Made by a program: the position numbers and the translations under genes. 64,000 nucleotides of DNA from Maribellus comscasis (GTDB lineage Bacteria; Bacteroidota; Bacteroidia; Bacteroidales; Prolixibacteraceae): the NCBI RefSeq assembly GCF_009762775.1, contig NZ_CP046401.1, forward strand, positions 2,976,001-3,040,000, in the 5' to 3' direction. The notes beneath the pieces were generated by a model that did no database searches, was not told the DNA's origin, and saw only the letters and a list, made by a program, of their open reading frames with translations. This document shows positions 17,581-27,495 of the stretch, one piece after another; the stretch's first letter is position 1, and every line of letters begins with the position of its first letter.

Positions 17581-19053
17581 CGAAAAAGGCCTGAATCGCC
17601 AAAAATCGGGGTAATTTTCAAAATCCTTAATTGTGAAAGTACAAAGAATTTATGAAACGCCCCTTGAAATTAATTTTAATTCACCACGTCAGGAATTTTC
17701 TCTTTACTGGAAATCATTTTTAACATCTGAAATTGGTAAACTCTATGTCTCCTTACCCTGGGATGATTTAGTCCGGCATTTTAAAATCAAAGAAAATAAG
17801 AAAGGACCTTCCCGTTTTTTTAGTCCCGGGGGAATGATTGCATTGATGTTCCTTAAGTCTTATGTGGGGTGTTCAGACCGAAAACTAATTGAGCACTTAA
17901 ACGGCAATATCCACTTTCAGCTTTTTTGTGACATCTGGCTACAAGGTGAAAGGCTTACCAATTATAAAATTGTCAGCCAGATACGTACTTTTTTGTCATC
18001 AAGGTTAGCTATTAGTGAAGCTCAAAAAATATTGGCAAAACATTGGAAACCCTTTATTGAACATCCCAACATTATGCTTACCGATGCAACATGTTACGAA
18101 ACTTCGATGCGTTACCCAACCAATATAAAACTACTGTGGGAAAGTGTAGACTGGTGTTACGGTCAATTGAAATTAAGCTGTAAGTATTTAAAGATACGAA
18201 CACCCCGAACCAAATATCTCAAGCAAAAAGAAAGGTATAGTCACTACAGCCGAAAGCGCAGGAAATCGAAAAAGCAGCGTAGAATACTTACCCGGAGCCT
18301 GCTGCACTTACTGGGGAAATTATTGTTTTTACTGGAAGAAACCCAGCAGAACTATCTTTATGAATTTACCATGCCAGCCAGATATTATCGCCAAATCAAA
18401 ATAATTACCACGGTATTATCTCAACAACAAGAAATTTTTGATACAGGTAAAAGTGTACCCGACCGTATAGTCAGCCTTTCAAAAGCTTATATCCGGCCAA
18501 TTGTACGAGGAAAAGAAGTTAAACCTGTTGAATTTGGAGCCAAGGTAAATATGATACAATTTGGAGGGATTAATTTTATCGAGCACATAAGCTTCAGCGC
18601 TTTTCATGAGGGGATAAGGCTTAAGCAATCTGTGCGTTACGGTCGCCAGCTGGTAGGTAAACCAACACACCTTTCGGGCGATGATATTTATGCCACCAAT
18701 GCCAACCGCACCTGGTGCAGGAAAGAGAATATCATCCATGGGTTTAAACGAAAAGGAAGGGCAGGAAAACATGAACAGCACCGGAAAATACTTCATTCTG
18801 TACTTCGTAAAGAAAGAGCCACGCGAATGGAAGGAAGCTTTGGAACAGAAAAAGAACACTACGGCTTAAAGAAAATAAGGGCCATGACCCGGAAAAATGA
18901 AGAACTCTGGATTTTCTTTGGTGTACATACAGCAAATGCAGTTAGGATAGCCCGAAAAATGGCGCTCCAAAAACAAGCTGCCTAAAATCAAATCAATTTA
19001 TTCAAAATCTTTAGGCAAATGGGAAAACTATGCCCAATTCCGGCCTTTTTTCG
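17581..19053 (+). mobile_element. IS5/IS1182-type insertion sequence
   Basis: One DDE transposase gene flanked by an imperfect terminal inverted repeat: CGAAAAAGGCCTGAAT at 17581-17596 against ATTCCGGCCTTTTTTCG at 19037-19053 (reverse complement agrees apart from one extra A and one mismatch). No target-site duplication was evident next to these ends, so the limits are tentative. A motif AAAATCGGG occurs just inside the left end (17602-17610) and again, as a perfect inverted pair, beyond the right end (about 19096-19132), so the element may extend to about 19135. Confidence 0.6.
17633..18985 (+). CDS. IS5/IS1182-family DDE transposase
   Basis: 450 residues from a GTG start. The N-terminal DUF772-like helical domain includes F-S-P-G-G-M-I-A-L. 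A catalytic RNase-H-like core follows: first Asp in L-T-D-A-T-C-Y, second in S-G-D-D-I-Y-A-T-N-A-N-R, and Glu in the late E-G-S-F-G-T-E-K-E-H-Y segment. A basic insertion sits between first and second Asp (around residues 195-225, rich in Lys and Arg). The frame is intact with all three acidic positions present, so the element may be active. The IS subgroup is my estimate from overall layout. Confidence 0.88.
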   Translation: MKVQRIYETPLEINFNSPRQEFSLYWKSFLTSEIGKLYVSLPWDDLVRHFKIKENKKGPSRFFSPGGMIALMFLKSYVGCSDRKLIEHLNGNIHFQLFCDIWLQGERLTNYKIVSQIRTFLSSRLAISEAQKILAKHWKPFIEHPNIMLTDATCYETSMRYPTNIKLLWESVDWCYGQLKLSCKYLKIRTPRTKYLKQKERYSHYSRKRRKSKKQRRILTRSLLHLLGKLLFLLEETQQNYLYEFTMPARYYRQIKIITTVLSQQQEIFDTGKSVPDRIVSLSKAYIRPIVRGKEVKPVEFGAKVNMIQFGGINFIEHISFSAFHEGIRLKQSVRYGRQLVGKPTHLSGDDIYATNANRTWCRKENIIHGFKRKGRAGKHEQHRKILHSVLRKERATRMEGSFGTEKEHYGLKKIRAMTRKNEELWIFFGVHTANAVRIARKMALQKQAA

Positions 19054-19210
19054 TCATAAAATCAATCGACACAAAAAAAAGAGATTCTTTTATCAAAATC
19101 GGGAAAAAATATCAAGGAGATTTTACCCGATTTTGTCCGAAGACCTTTACTGCTGAAGGTGCCTTTTTAAGAAGGTAATGCAGCATTTGGTGGCTTCCAA
19201 CAAAGGCAGG
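18986..19210. other. Intergenic tail of the IS element
   Basis: Non-coding. Contains the right inverted repeat (19037-19053) and a perfect 9-bp inverted repeat AAAATCGGG/CCCGATTTT (about 19096-19132). No gene is supported here. The stop of the polyprenyl synthase gene lies at 19211. Confidence 0.5.
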
Positions 19211-20185
19211 CTATTTTTTGCGGGTAGTTATATAATTCATCAATTCGATCAAAGATTTCCGTGCATCGTTGTCTTCAAATTCCATTAAGCCCTGAATGGC
19301 TTTATCCTTAAACTCCTCCATTTTTTGGGTTGCATAATCCAAACCGCCTTTTTCTTTAACCAATTCGATGAGTTCTTTTATTACGGTGGTATTTTTATTT
19401 TTTCGTTTAATAAGCCTGAGAATCCGTTTTCTTTCCGACGAGTCGGAATGATTCAGGACATATAAGAGTGGCAGCGTAATTTTTTTTTCTTTAATATCGT
19501 TTCCCGTAGGTTTCCCAATTAAACCTTTTGATTGATAATCAAAAATGTCGTCTTTTATTTGAAAGGCAATACCGGCGTCTTGCCCGATGCGGTACATTTT
19601 TTCATGAATTTCTTCATCGTCGCTTGCTGAGGCCGCGCCAATGGCCATACTCGTTGCAATTAACGATGCAGTTTTTTTTCTGATAATTTCGAAGTATGTT
19701 TCATCGTCAATATCCAGTTTCCTGCTTTTTTTTACCTGAAGGATTTCTCCTTCGCTCATATCCTGCACAGCACGCGAAATGAGATGAAGAAAGTTATATT
19801 TTTTATTTTCCAGTTGAAGAAGAAGCCCTTTTGCCAAAATATAATCACCTACCAAAACAGCCAGTTTGTTTTTCCAAAGCGCTTTTACTGAAAAAGTTCC
19901 GCGTCGTTCATACGATTCGTCAACCACATCGTCGTGCACCAGCGTAGCCGTATGAAGCAGTTCAACGGAACAAGCTGCCAACTGGGAGAACTCGTTGGTT
20001 TTGCCTACCAGCTTTGCTGAAAGAAATACAAACATCGGGCGCAGCTGTTTGCCCTTTGTGCGGTATAAAAAATTAAGAATGGTGCCAAGAAGGGGAATGT
20101 CGCTTTGTAACGATTTTTTGAAATAAGGTTCAAAATCCTTTATTTCCTGTTCAATCGGAAGTTTGATTCTTTCTATTGCTGACAT
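19211..20185 (-). CDS. Polyprenyl diphosphate synthase (long-chain trans-prenyl transferase)
   Basis: 324 residues from the ATG at 20185 (an ATG at 20260 adds an unlikely N-terminal extension). Both aspartate-rich motifs are present: L-V-H-D-D-V-V-D (FARM) and F-Q-I-K-D-D-I-F-D-Y (SARM), with the G-K-Q-L-R-P motif before. The enzyme condenses isopentenyl diphosphate units onto an allylic primer to make the side chain of menaquinone. Chain length cannot be read with confidence. It is divergent from the ArsR gene. Confidence 0.93.
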   Translation of the reverse strand: MSAIERIKLPIEQEIKDFEPYFKKSLQSDIPLLGTILNFLYRTKGKQLRPMFVFLSAKLVGKTNEFSQLAACSVELLHTATLVHDDVVDESYERRGTFSVKALWKNKLAVLVGDYILAKGLLLQLENKKYNFLHLISRAVQDMSEGEILQVKKSRKLDIDDETYFEIIRKKTASLIATSMAIGAASASDDEEIHEKMYRIGQDAGIAFQIKDDIFDYQSKGLIGKPTGNDIKEKKITLPLLYVLNHSDSSERKRILRLIKRKNKNTTVIKELIELVKEKGGLDYATQKMEEFKDKAIQGLMEFEDNDARKSLIELMNYITTRKK

Positions 20186-20339
20186 TAAATGTATATCCCC
20201 AATGTTAATTAAAAAAACGAACATAGAATAAATTCGTTTAATTCCGGCAGATTTTATCAAAAAAAAGCTTAATTTTTCTAATATTATTCAAAATTATTTC
20301 AAATAAAATATTTAGCATAGTATTATTCTTAAATATTTA

Positions 20340-20347
20340 TATATTTG
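20340..20347 (+). promoter_or_regulatory. Bacteroidota-type -7 promoter box upstream of arsR-like gene
   Basis: TATATTTG fits the TAnnTTTG -7 consensus of Bacteroidota primary-sigma promoters. It lies 20 nt before the ATG at 20368, so the 5' leader would be short. The -33 element is weak (TTTAG near 20311). Confidence 0.55.
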
Positions 20348-20367
20348 CATTCGTAAAGAAATTGACG

Positions 20368-20670
20368 ATGTTAGAAATCAAGGAGTTAGATATCGATAAA
20401 TTGGAGATGGCAGCGAGTATGCTAAAAGCTATGGCACACCCGATGCGTATTGCTATTCTTAAACACCTTGAAGGAGGTAAACGTTTGACTGTTACCGAAA
20501 TTCATGAGTTGTTGGGGATTGAGCAGTCTACTACTTCGCATCATTTGGGAATCTTGAAAGACAAAGGAGTTTTGTGCTCAAAGCGTGAAGGGAAAAACAC
20601 ATTTTATTATCTGAAGTATGAGGTTTTAAGCCAGATTGTTGAATGTGTGCACTCTTGTACATGTGAATAA
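20368..20670 (+). CDS. ArsR-family winged-helix repressor
   Basis: About 100 residues. A winged helix-turn-helix DNA-binding domain with recognition helix around S-T-T-S-H-H-L-G-I-L, followed by the wing S-K-R-E-G-K-N-T-F-Y-Y. The usual metal-site ELCVC signature of alpha-3 is absent. Instead the C-terminus carries cysteines (E-C-V-H-S-C-T-C-E), a possible metal or thiol sensor site. The ATG at 20368 is preferred to the TTG at 20362. No neighbouring efflux or metal gene is obvious, so its regulon is unknown. Confidence 0.88.
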   Translation: MLEIKELDIDKLEMAASMLKAMAHPMRIAILKHLEGGKRLTVTEIHELLGIEQSTTSHHLGILKDKGVLCSKREGKNTFYYLKYEVLSQIVECVHSCTCE

Positions 20671-20691
20671 TAAAAACTTACAACATATATT

Positions 20692-20727
20692 AATGCCGCT
20701 TTGGAAATTGGTTCCGGCGGCATTTTT
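20692..20727 (+). terminator. Intrinsic terminator after arsR-like gene
   Basis: Stem AATGCCGC (20692-20699) with GCGGCATT (20717-20724), followed by T residues to 20729. It abuts the stop codon of the convergent alkD-like gene at 20728 and could act for both strands. Confidence 0.75.
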
Positions 20728-21426
20728 TTATCCGTTCTTTCTCCCTGTTTCCAGTTTTGTATAAACTTCTCTGCGAACCCGGCCAGCCAGTTCTGAGTCG
20801 TATTTTTCCATAAATTCTTTTACAGCGGGTTTATCGCTTTTCGATAGTTCACGTAATGCCCAGGAAAGCGCTTTAACAATCATATCATCACGGTCGTCAA
20901 CTACTTTTTCACAAATCATTAATGTGCGTTTTGTATCACCGGTTCCACCCCGGGCAACTCTGTTCAGAGGTACAGTCGAAACAATTGCTGTTCTTCTCCA
21001 CCAGCGGTTTTCAGAGTTAAGCCATTTCAAAACATCATTGTCATTTATTTGCTTATTCCGCCAGGCCCAGCCCGAAAGCATGACACTGAAAGCGTCAGTA
21101 GTAGCCCAATTGTCGATGTTTTTTCCCAGGTATTCCAAATTGGCCAAATTGAGTTGTTTTAATGCATTTTTGTTTTTCCAAAGTAGCTCAAAAGCTACCT
21201 GGTTGGCTTCAAATACTCTTGTGTCAACCAGTTCTTTGGCAAAACTTGTAAGTTCTTCGGGAGTCCATTTTTTAATTTCAACCCACCAGTTTTTTATTAA
21301 CTCACGCATTGCAGGGGCTCTTACACCCAGATATTTCATTGATGTGGGAAACATTGTTTTGTAAGCTTCCTGTCGCGCCGGGTCGGCAACCGATTTTAGT
21401 TCCGAAATAATTGTGCCTGTTTTCAT
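20728..21426 (-). CDS. DNA alkylation repair protein (AlkD-like)
   Basis: 232 residues, all-alpha HEAT-like repeats of the AlkD/DNA alkylation repair family. Typical stretches are Y-L-G-V-R-A-P-A-M-R near the N-terminus, W-A-T-T-D-A-F-S, W-R-R-T-A-I-V-S and K-A-L-S-W-A-L-R-E-L. Family members excise bulky or cationic alkylated bases without base flipping. Conservation of Trp and Asp around W-A-T-T-D fits an active glycosylase. It is a single gene convergent with the ArsR gene. Confidence 0.9.
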   Translation of the reverse strand: MKTGTIISELKSVADPARQEAYKTMFPTSMKYLGVRAPAMRELIKNWWVEIKKWTPEELTSFAKELVDTRVFEANQVAFELLWKNKNALKQLNLANLEYLGKNIDNWATTDAFSVMLSGWAWRNKQINDNDVLKWLNSENRWWRRTAIVSTVPLNRVARGGTGDTKRTLMICEKVVDDRDDMIVKALSWALRELSKSDKPAVKEFMEKYDSELAGRVRREVYTKLETGRKNG

Positions 21427-21549
21427 TTGAAATTGGTTTTACCAAAGTTTCAAACTTTTCAAAATAAATAGCAATAGTTTTTATTTATTTTTACCTCAAA
21501 TTCAGAAAATGTTAGCTAACATTTTCTGTCTGGAAATTTAGTCGTCCTT

Positions 21550-24500
21550 ATGAAAAAAAAAGAATACCTGCTTTTTGTTCTGGTTGTAATTGCTGCATTT
21601 TGGCAGATTTTTTTCCTTCAAAATGGAATGAAGTGGGACTTTGTGGATGCCTTTTTACCATCGCGTTATTTTTTTTCTGAGTCGGTTTTAAATAATCAGT
21701 TTCCGTTGTGGAATCCATATTTGTTATACGGTATACCTGTTTTTGCTGACCTGGTTTCTGTTTTTAACCCCGAGTTTTGGATTGTCGGCAATTTGTTTGC
21801 TTATTCGAATATTACGTTACAATATATTTTTCTGACCTACATTCTTATCGCCGGTATTTCATTCAATTATTTCTTGAAACAGTTTAGTGTTGATCAAAAA
21901 TTGTCGTTGGCATTATCAGTCGCATACATGCTTTCAGGATTGAGCATCGGAAATGCACAACATATTGCCTTTGTATACAGCTATGCGATAGTTCCGTTTG
22001 TAATGGCTTCTTACTTTTCTTTTCTTCACAGCTTGAGCAGGCATAACTTTGTTCGTTTGTCCATCTCTTTGTTTCTGATAATTTTTGGCGGCTATCCCGG
22101 GTTTACAATTATTCTTGGTTATTTTTTGTTGAGCATTTTCCTGTTTTTTCTTGTTCAAAATTGGCCGGACAAAAACTATCTTAAAAAGTTGTTTGGATAT
22201 CATTTGTTGTTGATTATTACTGTTGTTCTTTTCAGTTTGGTTTTGATTGTTGCCTATTTCCAGGGTTTACCGTTCTTAAGTCGTTATGGCGGGCTGCCGC
22301 TTCATTTGGCGCAAAAACATTCGTTTACTTTTCAATCGCTCATTTCTCTCATTTTGCCAATGGCAACCGGCGCTGACATTGGTTATTTCCAAACAGATCA
22401 ATCCATGTCAAACGCCTATTTTGGTATCATTAGCCTGGTTTTGTTTTTGTTCGCTTTAATCAAAAAAATACGCCGGAAAGAATCATACATCGTTCTGGGT
22501 TTTGGAATTTTTGCTTTGCTTGTTTCTTTTGGCGAACAGTTTTTTTTACGCGAATTTTTGTATCGCTATTTTCCTTTGATGGATATGTTTCAATATCCTT
22601 CAATTTTCAGAGGGTTTGCCATCTTTGGATTTTTGGCTTTTGCAGGGATTAATTTGAAAAATTTTGAATTCAGAAAAGTCGAGCGAACCTTGTTGTCTGC
22701 AATCTCTGCAGGAGTTATTTTGTTGATTATCGTATTGGTTTTTCGTGCGTTCACTCAAGTAGAAGACCTTGCGTATTTTCAATCGGGTATTGGCTTTACA
22801 GAGAAACTTTTTGCAGCCACACGTTTCGATAATATTATTTTACAGGGAACGATTCAATTCGCGATTTTGATCGTTTTTTTACTGTTGCTTTGGAAAGTGA
22901 AGGATATTCGTATGTTTTCAACAGCGGTGGTATTTCTTTTTGTTTTTGATGGAATTATTTCCACACAACTAAATATTCATTACACGGTAACAGGCAAAAC
23001 AAATCCGGTGGAATTTTATCATTATTTGAAATCCTCACCAAAAGGATTTCCTGTTCCGGAGTTAAAACCGATCGGAGAAAATTCAGATAAGCGCGCGCAA
23101 AATGATTTTTTATGGATGAACAACAATGTTTTTCCAAAGAAAGTAACTTTTGATGGGTTGGTCTCTTTCAAACTCGATGGTTATGCTTTTCTTTCCGATA
23201 CCTACCCCGCGTTGCTGAAGGCCATTAAAAAAGAGCCGCTTGTGTATTTATCGGGAGATGTTCGGCCAAATTCAAAGGTTCAAAACTTTACTTCAAAAAC
23301 CGTTTTTCTTTCACAAACAGACTACTCAAAACTACAAGGGAGAAATATCAGGCCGGACGATGATTCTCATTTAAAAATACGTGCTTTTTCTCCAAAAGAA
23401 ATCGAAGTGAAAACACAAACTTCATCTCCGCAGTTATTGATTTATCAGCAAAATTATTTTAACGGATGGCAAGTATTTATTGATGGAAAGCAGCAGGATT
23501 TATTAAAAAGTAATTATGCCCACTTAGCGGTTTTTGTCCCTTCAGGAGAACATACTGTTGTTTTTAAATTTGAGAACAGACTCATCAAATATGCCTTTGT
23601 TTTTAGCTATCTGGTTTTTTTTGTCTTAATTGGCTGCCTGGTTAATTATGTTATAATTAAGCGGCCAGAAAGAAGGAAAAATATAGTTTTCATATTGTTG
23701 TCGGGAGTAGCAATTTTTATTGCAGGTAGTTTGCTGAATCGACATTTCTACAAAAAAAATGCAAAGGGGCTTTCTCCGGTTATTGTTGAGAAAACGGAAC
23801 AATGGCGGCATGATTATGCAGATGATATAAAAGTTCTTTTAAGTACGCAAAATTCAGAATTAATCGAAATTGTTCCAGCCGATACAGTTTTTTTTGTGGA
23901 TGAGAAAACCAATATTGCCCGTTTTAGCCGCTTTTTGGAAAATTCAGAAAGCAGGTTTTTTGTTTTTGCCTGGCAAGGCAGCATTATTGATAATAACTTA
24001 AAGGAACTTTTATATTCATTTTATCCTGAAATTGTGGAGCAAAGTATTGGAAATAACTCGGGGATTATATTGGCTGAAAAGAGAAAAACAGAATTTGGCT
24101 ATACATTTTATCAAAATTTTGAAAAACAAGGAGATGACAACTGGACAAAAGACAGGAACAGGATAAAAAGGGATTCAGTTTCAGGTAACCATTCTTATTC
24201 TTTTAGTATTTCAGAAGAATGGGGGCAGGTGATTGAAAAATCTGTGGAAGGTCGATTGTTAGACCTGAAAGAAATAGTTGTTGTTTCAGATATTTTGTTT
24301 GAATCGGAATTAAGTAAAACATTAGTTGTTATTTCTGCCGAACGCGGAGGGAAAGCATATTTGTATGAAGTTTTAGATGTTTCTGAATTTGTGGATGAGG
24401 CAGGTCAGTGGCGGAGAATAGCATTTTCGGTCGATATGGGTTCAGGATTAAAGGAGGGAGACAGCATTAAAATCTATTTTTGGAATATTGAAAAAGTCCT

Positions 24501-24552
24501 CTTTCAAATTGATAATCTGAAAATGAAATATGTTTTCAACCATCCGGACTAA
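21550..24552 (+). CDS. YfhO-family membrane protein
   Basis: 1000 residues: about twelve to fourteen membrane segments, with two periplasmic stretches. The family signature Y-F-N-G-W-Q-V-F-I-D-G-K with A-H-L-A-V-F-V-P-S-G-E-H lies around residues 635-670, typical of YfhO proteins (GT-C fold). Bacillus YfhO is linked to glycosylation of lipoteichoic acid; in Bacteroidota the role is unknown. The C-terminal 200 residues form a soluble beta-rich domain that is unusual for the family's shorter members. The gene starts a co-directional run with rdgB, porZ and recO. Confidence 0.85.
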   Translation: MKKKEYLLFVLVVIAAFWQIFFLQNGMKWDFVDAFLPSRYFFSESVLNNQFPLWNPYLLYGIPVFADLVSVFNPEFWIVGNLFAYSNITLQYIFLTYILIAGISFNYFLKQFSVDQKLSLALSVAYMLSGLSIGNAQHIAFVYSYAIVPFVMASYFSFLHSLSRHNFVRLSISLFLIIFGGYPGFTIILGYFLLSIFLFFLVQNWPDKNYLKKLFGYHLLLIITVVLFSLVLIVAYFQGLPFLSRYGGLPLHLAQKHSFTFQSLISLILPMATGADIGYFQTDQSMSNAYFGIISLVLFLFALIKKIRRKESYIVLGFGIFALLVSFGEQFFLREFLYRYFPLMDMFQYPSIFRGFAIFGFLAFAGINLKNFEFRKVERTLLSAISAGVILLIIVLVFRAFTQVEDLAYFQSGIGFTEKLFAATRFDNIILQGTIQFAILIVFLLLLWKVKDIRMFSTAVVFLFVFDGIISTQLNIHYTVTGKTNPVEFYHYLKSSPKGFPVPELKPIGENSDKRAQNDFLWMNNNVFPKKVTFDGLVSFKLDGYAFLSDTYPALLKAIKKEPLVYLSGDVRPNSKVQNFTSKTVFLSQTDYSKLQGRNIRPDDDSHLKIRAFSPKEIEVKTQTSSPQLLIYQQNYFNGWQVFIDGKQQDLLKSNYAHLAVFVPSGEHTVVFKFENRLIKYAFVFSYLVFFVLIGCLVNYVIIKRPERRKNIVFILLSGVAIFIAGSLLNRHFYKKNAKGLSPVIVEKTEQWRHDYADDIKVLLSTQNSELIEIVPADTVFFVDEKTNIARFSRFLENSESRFFVFAWQGSIIDNNLKELLYSFYPEIVEQSIGNNSGIILAEKRKTEFGYTFYQNFEKQGDDNWTKDRNRIKRDSVSGNHSYSFSISEEWGQVIEKSVEGRLLDLKEIVVVSDILFESELSKTLVVISAERGGKAYLYEVLDVSEFVDEAGQWRRIAFSVDMGSGLKEGDSIKIYFWNIEKVLFQIDNLKMKYVFNHPD

Positions 24553-24585
24553 ATTCTCTTAATTTTTTACTTTTACCTAAAAAAA

Positions 24586-25161
24586 ATGGAACTCGTATTT
24601 GCTACAAATAACAAACACAAACTGGAAGAATTGCAGGCCATTTTAGGCGATCGCTTTAAATTATTGAGTTTAAAAGACATTGGTTGTGATGAAGAAATTC
24701 CTGAAGAACAACCAACATTGGAAGGAAACGCCCGGCAAAAGGCAATGTATGTTTTTGAAAAATATGGTTATTCCTGTTTTGCTGATGATACAGGGCTTGA
24801 AATAGAAGCGCTGGGAGGTGAACCGGGAGTATATTCTGCCCGTTATGCCGGCGAGGATAAAAATGCCAATGCGAACATGGACAAAGTATTGGATAAAATG
24901 ACCAAAATAAAACGACGGAATGCCCGTTTTAGGACTGTAATCTCGTTGATAACAGAGGGTGAAGAAAAACAATTTGAAGGCGTTGTTGAAGGTACAATCT
25001 TAACAAAAAAAAGAGGAGATTCGGGATTTGGTTACGATCCGATTTTTCAACCCGACGGATATAAAAGAACATTTGCGGAAATGAAACTTGAAGACAAAAA
25101 CAAAATCAGTCACCGCGGCAGGGCAGTAGAAAAATTGGTTAACTATCTTCAATCGCAGTAA
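24586..25161 (+). CDS. rdgB: RdgB/HAM1 family XTP/dITP pyrophosphatase
   Basis: 191 residues, full length. It removes noncanonical purine nucleotides (dITP, XTP) from the pool by hydrolysis to the monophosphate. Motifs: F-A-T-N-N-K-H-K near the N-terminus for substrate binding, F-A-D-D-T-G-L with the catalytic Asp, F-G-Y-D-P-I-F and S-H-R-G-R-A near the C-terminus. The stop is 3 nt before the following porZ-like gene. Confidence 0.95.
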   Translation: MELVFATNNKHKLEELQAILGDRFKLLSLKDIGCDEEIPEEQPTLEGNARQKAMYVFEKYGYSCFADDTGLEIEALGGEPGVYSARYAGEDKNANANMDKVLDKMTKIKRRNARFRTVISLITEGEEKQFEGVVEGTILTKKRGDSGFGYDPIFQPDGYKRTFAEMKLEDKNKISHRGRAVEKLVNYLQSQ

Positions 25162-25164
25162 TTA

Positions 25165-27489
25165 ATGACCAAATTATACATGAATAGAATATTTTTACTT
25201 ATTGTTTCGCTTGTTTTTGTTTTTCAAACACAGGCACAAAGATCCGGTGGAAGCTGGCAGGATTATCTTTCGTATGCGAATGCCAAAAAAATTGCAGTTG
25301 CCGGTGAAAAAGTTTATTGTCTTTCGGAGGGTGGTTTGATTTATTACGACTTACAGGATAATAGTATAAATAGGATTGCTGACGTCGCAGAACTCTCCGA
25401 TTTTGGTATCAATACCATTTCATATAGCGAAGAAAACGAAATTCTTCTTATTGTTTATGATAATTGTAATATCGACTTGCTTGAGGGAACAACGGTTAGA
25501 AACATATCGGATCTGGAGCGAAAGCAAATAACCGGTGAAAAAGCAGTTAATAATATTTCCTTTATTGGTGACGAGGCTCTTTTGGCGTGTAGTTTCGGAA
25601 TTGTGGTTTTGAATCTTGACAGGAAAGAAGTGAAGGATACCTATATTATTGGAGAAGGTGGAACCCATTTGAATATAAATGACGTTGAAATTTTGAATGA
25701 TTCAATTTATGCGGCGACCGATAACGGAATACTAAAAGCTTACAAAGAAGATAATTTACTGGATTATACCAGCTGGGTCTATCTTGAAAATATTCCTCAG
25801 TCAACAGGGAAGTTTAATTTTTTGGAAATGCATGCAGGTAAACTTATCGCAAATTATACTCCAGAAGAATGGTATGCTGATGAGATGTATGCTTTTGATG
25901 GTGAAAGCTGGACTCCGTATCAGACGGGTATCAAATATATATATGATATTCAGGAAAATAATAATTACCTGACCATTGCAAGCAGGGAAAATGTTTTTAT
26001 CGTTGATAGCAATAATAATATTGTTAAAAGGATAAATAATTATCAGATTAGTGACCAGCAGATTTCTGCTATTCAGCCCAGAAGTGTTGGAATGACATCG
26101 GATGGAAACATTTGGATAGCCGACTATGAAAATTCACTGGTAAAAGTTGCCGGTGAAAGTTTTGAAGCAGTTCAAATAAACGGCCCGATGGATAATAATG
26201 TTTTCTCTTTGCTTCATACCGGAACAAACCTGTGGATTATGCCTGGTGCACAGATTGGTTGGATTGAACCCCATTTTCAAAAGTTTGGGAATGACCAGTG
26301 GAGTTATTTTTCGAATGCAAATCATTCTGAGTTGGATGGTTTTTTTAACATTATTTCGGTTGCTGTCGATCCTTCAGATGAAAATCATTTTTTTATTGGC
26401 AGCTGGGGTGGCGGACTTTTGGAATACAAAAACGACGAATTCGTTGAACGTTACACCAATCGTAACAGTCCGTTGGAAAGCGCATTACCCCAGCAGCCCG
26501 ATGAACCGTATGTAAGAGTTGATGGAATAGCGTTTGACTCAGACGGAAATTTATGGATTTCGAACTCAGAGGTAAGCAATAATTTACATAAACTTTCTGC
26601 CGATGGCAGCTGGGAGTCGTTTGAATTGCCCGAAGCAGCTAATGATTATAATCTTGGCGAAGTAATTGTTACTGAAAATAATGATAAATGGATTGTTGTA
26701 AGAGGACATGACCTTTACGTAGTTAACAGCAGCGGGACTGAAAAAATATACCTTCCTGTTACGGCTTACTTTAACAACGGCGATTATGAAGAGTTTAACC
26801 GGATGAACGACGTTTATTCCATTGCAGAAGATGATGAAGGCGACATCTGGGTGGGAACAACAAAAGGCGTAGCTGTTTTTTCCAACGCTTCCAGAATTTG
26901 GGACTCCGAAACATTTTATGCAACTCAACCTAGTCTGGATTTAAATGACGGATTATTTAATCCGCTTTTGGAAACTGAAACGGTGACTGCAATTGCGATA
27001 GATGGCGCTAACAGAAAGTGGCTTGGAACATCCGGTTCAGGTGTTTACCTGGTTTCTGAAACAGGAGAGGAAGAAATATTACATTTTACAGAAGATAACA
27101 GCCCGTTACTTTCAAACAATATTACAGCAATTGCAATCAATCCAAATACCGGGGAAGTTTTTTTTGGTACAGATGAAGGATTAATTTCCTATCAGGGCGA
27201 TGCAACCGGAGGGAATGACGTGTATAAAAATGTATATGTATATCCAAATCCGGTTCGCGAAACCTATAACGGACAAATTACAATTACCGGTTTGATAGCA
27301 AATACTGATGTTAAAATAACTGATATCACCGGAAACCTGGTTTATCAAACAGAATCGTTGGGCGGGCAGGCTGTGTGGGATGGAACAAATTTAAACGGGC
27401 ACCGGGTGAAAACCGGTATTTATCTTGTACTATGTAATGACGAAACGGGGGAGCAAACGCACATCACAAAGCTTTTATTCATTAATTAA
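25165..27489 (+). CDS. porZ: PorZ-like type IX secretion component with T9SS sorting domain
   Basis: 774 residues. A signal peptide ending in Q-T-Q-A-Q is followed by two beta-propeller regions (about 25-340 and 340-670) with repeats such as D-G-N-I-W-I-A-D and D-I-W-V-G-T-T-K, and a C-terminal T9SS type A domain (V-Y-P-N-P-V, then K-T-G-I-Y-L-V). This is the layout of PorZ, which in Porphyromonas helps attach anionic LPS to T9SS cargo at the cell surface. The N-terminal S-W-Q-D-Y-L-S-Y stretch is typical. A second ATG at 25180 is an equally likely start. The order rdgB-porZ-recO is compact and co-directional. Confidence 0.82.
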   Translation: MTKLYMNRIFLLIVSLVFVFQTQAQRSGGSWQDYLSYANAKKIAVAGEKVYCLSEGGLIYYDLQDNSINRIADVAELSDFGINTISYSEENEILLIVYDNCNIDLLEGTTVRNISDLERKQITGEKAVNNISFIGDEALLACSFGIVVLNLDRKEVKDTYIIGEGGTHLNINDVEILNDSIYAATDNGILKAYKEDNLLDYTSWVYLENIPQSTGKFNFLEMHAGKLIANYTPEEWYADEMYAFDGESWTPYQTGIKYIYDIQENNNYLTIASRENVFIVDSNNNIVKRINNYQISDQQISAIQPRSVGMTSDGNIWIADYENSLVKVAGESFEAVQINGPMDNNVFSLLHTGTNLWIMPGAQIGWIEPHFQKFGNDQWSYFSNANHSELDGFFNIISVAVDPSDENHFFIGSWGGGLLEYKNDEFVERYTNRNSPLESALPQQPDEPYVRVDGIAFDSDGNLWISNSEVSNNLHKLSADGSWESFELPEAANDYNLGEVIVTENNDKWIVVRGHDLYVVNSSGTEKIYLPVTAYFNNGDYEEFNRMNDVYSIAEDDEGDIWVGTTKGVAVFSNASRIWDSETFYATQPSLDLNDGLFNPLLETETVTAIAIDGANRKWLGTSGSGVYLVSETGEEEILHFTEDNSPLLSNNITAIAINPNTGEVFFGTDEGLISYQGDATGGNDVYKNVYVYPNPVRETYNGQITITGLIANTDVKITDITGNLVYQTESLGGQAVWDGTNLNGHRVKTGIYLVLCNDETGEQTHITKLLFIN

Positions 27490-27495
27490 ATAATA

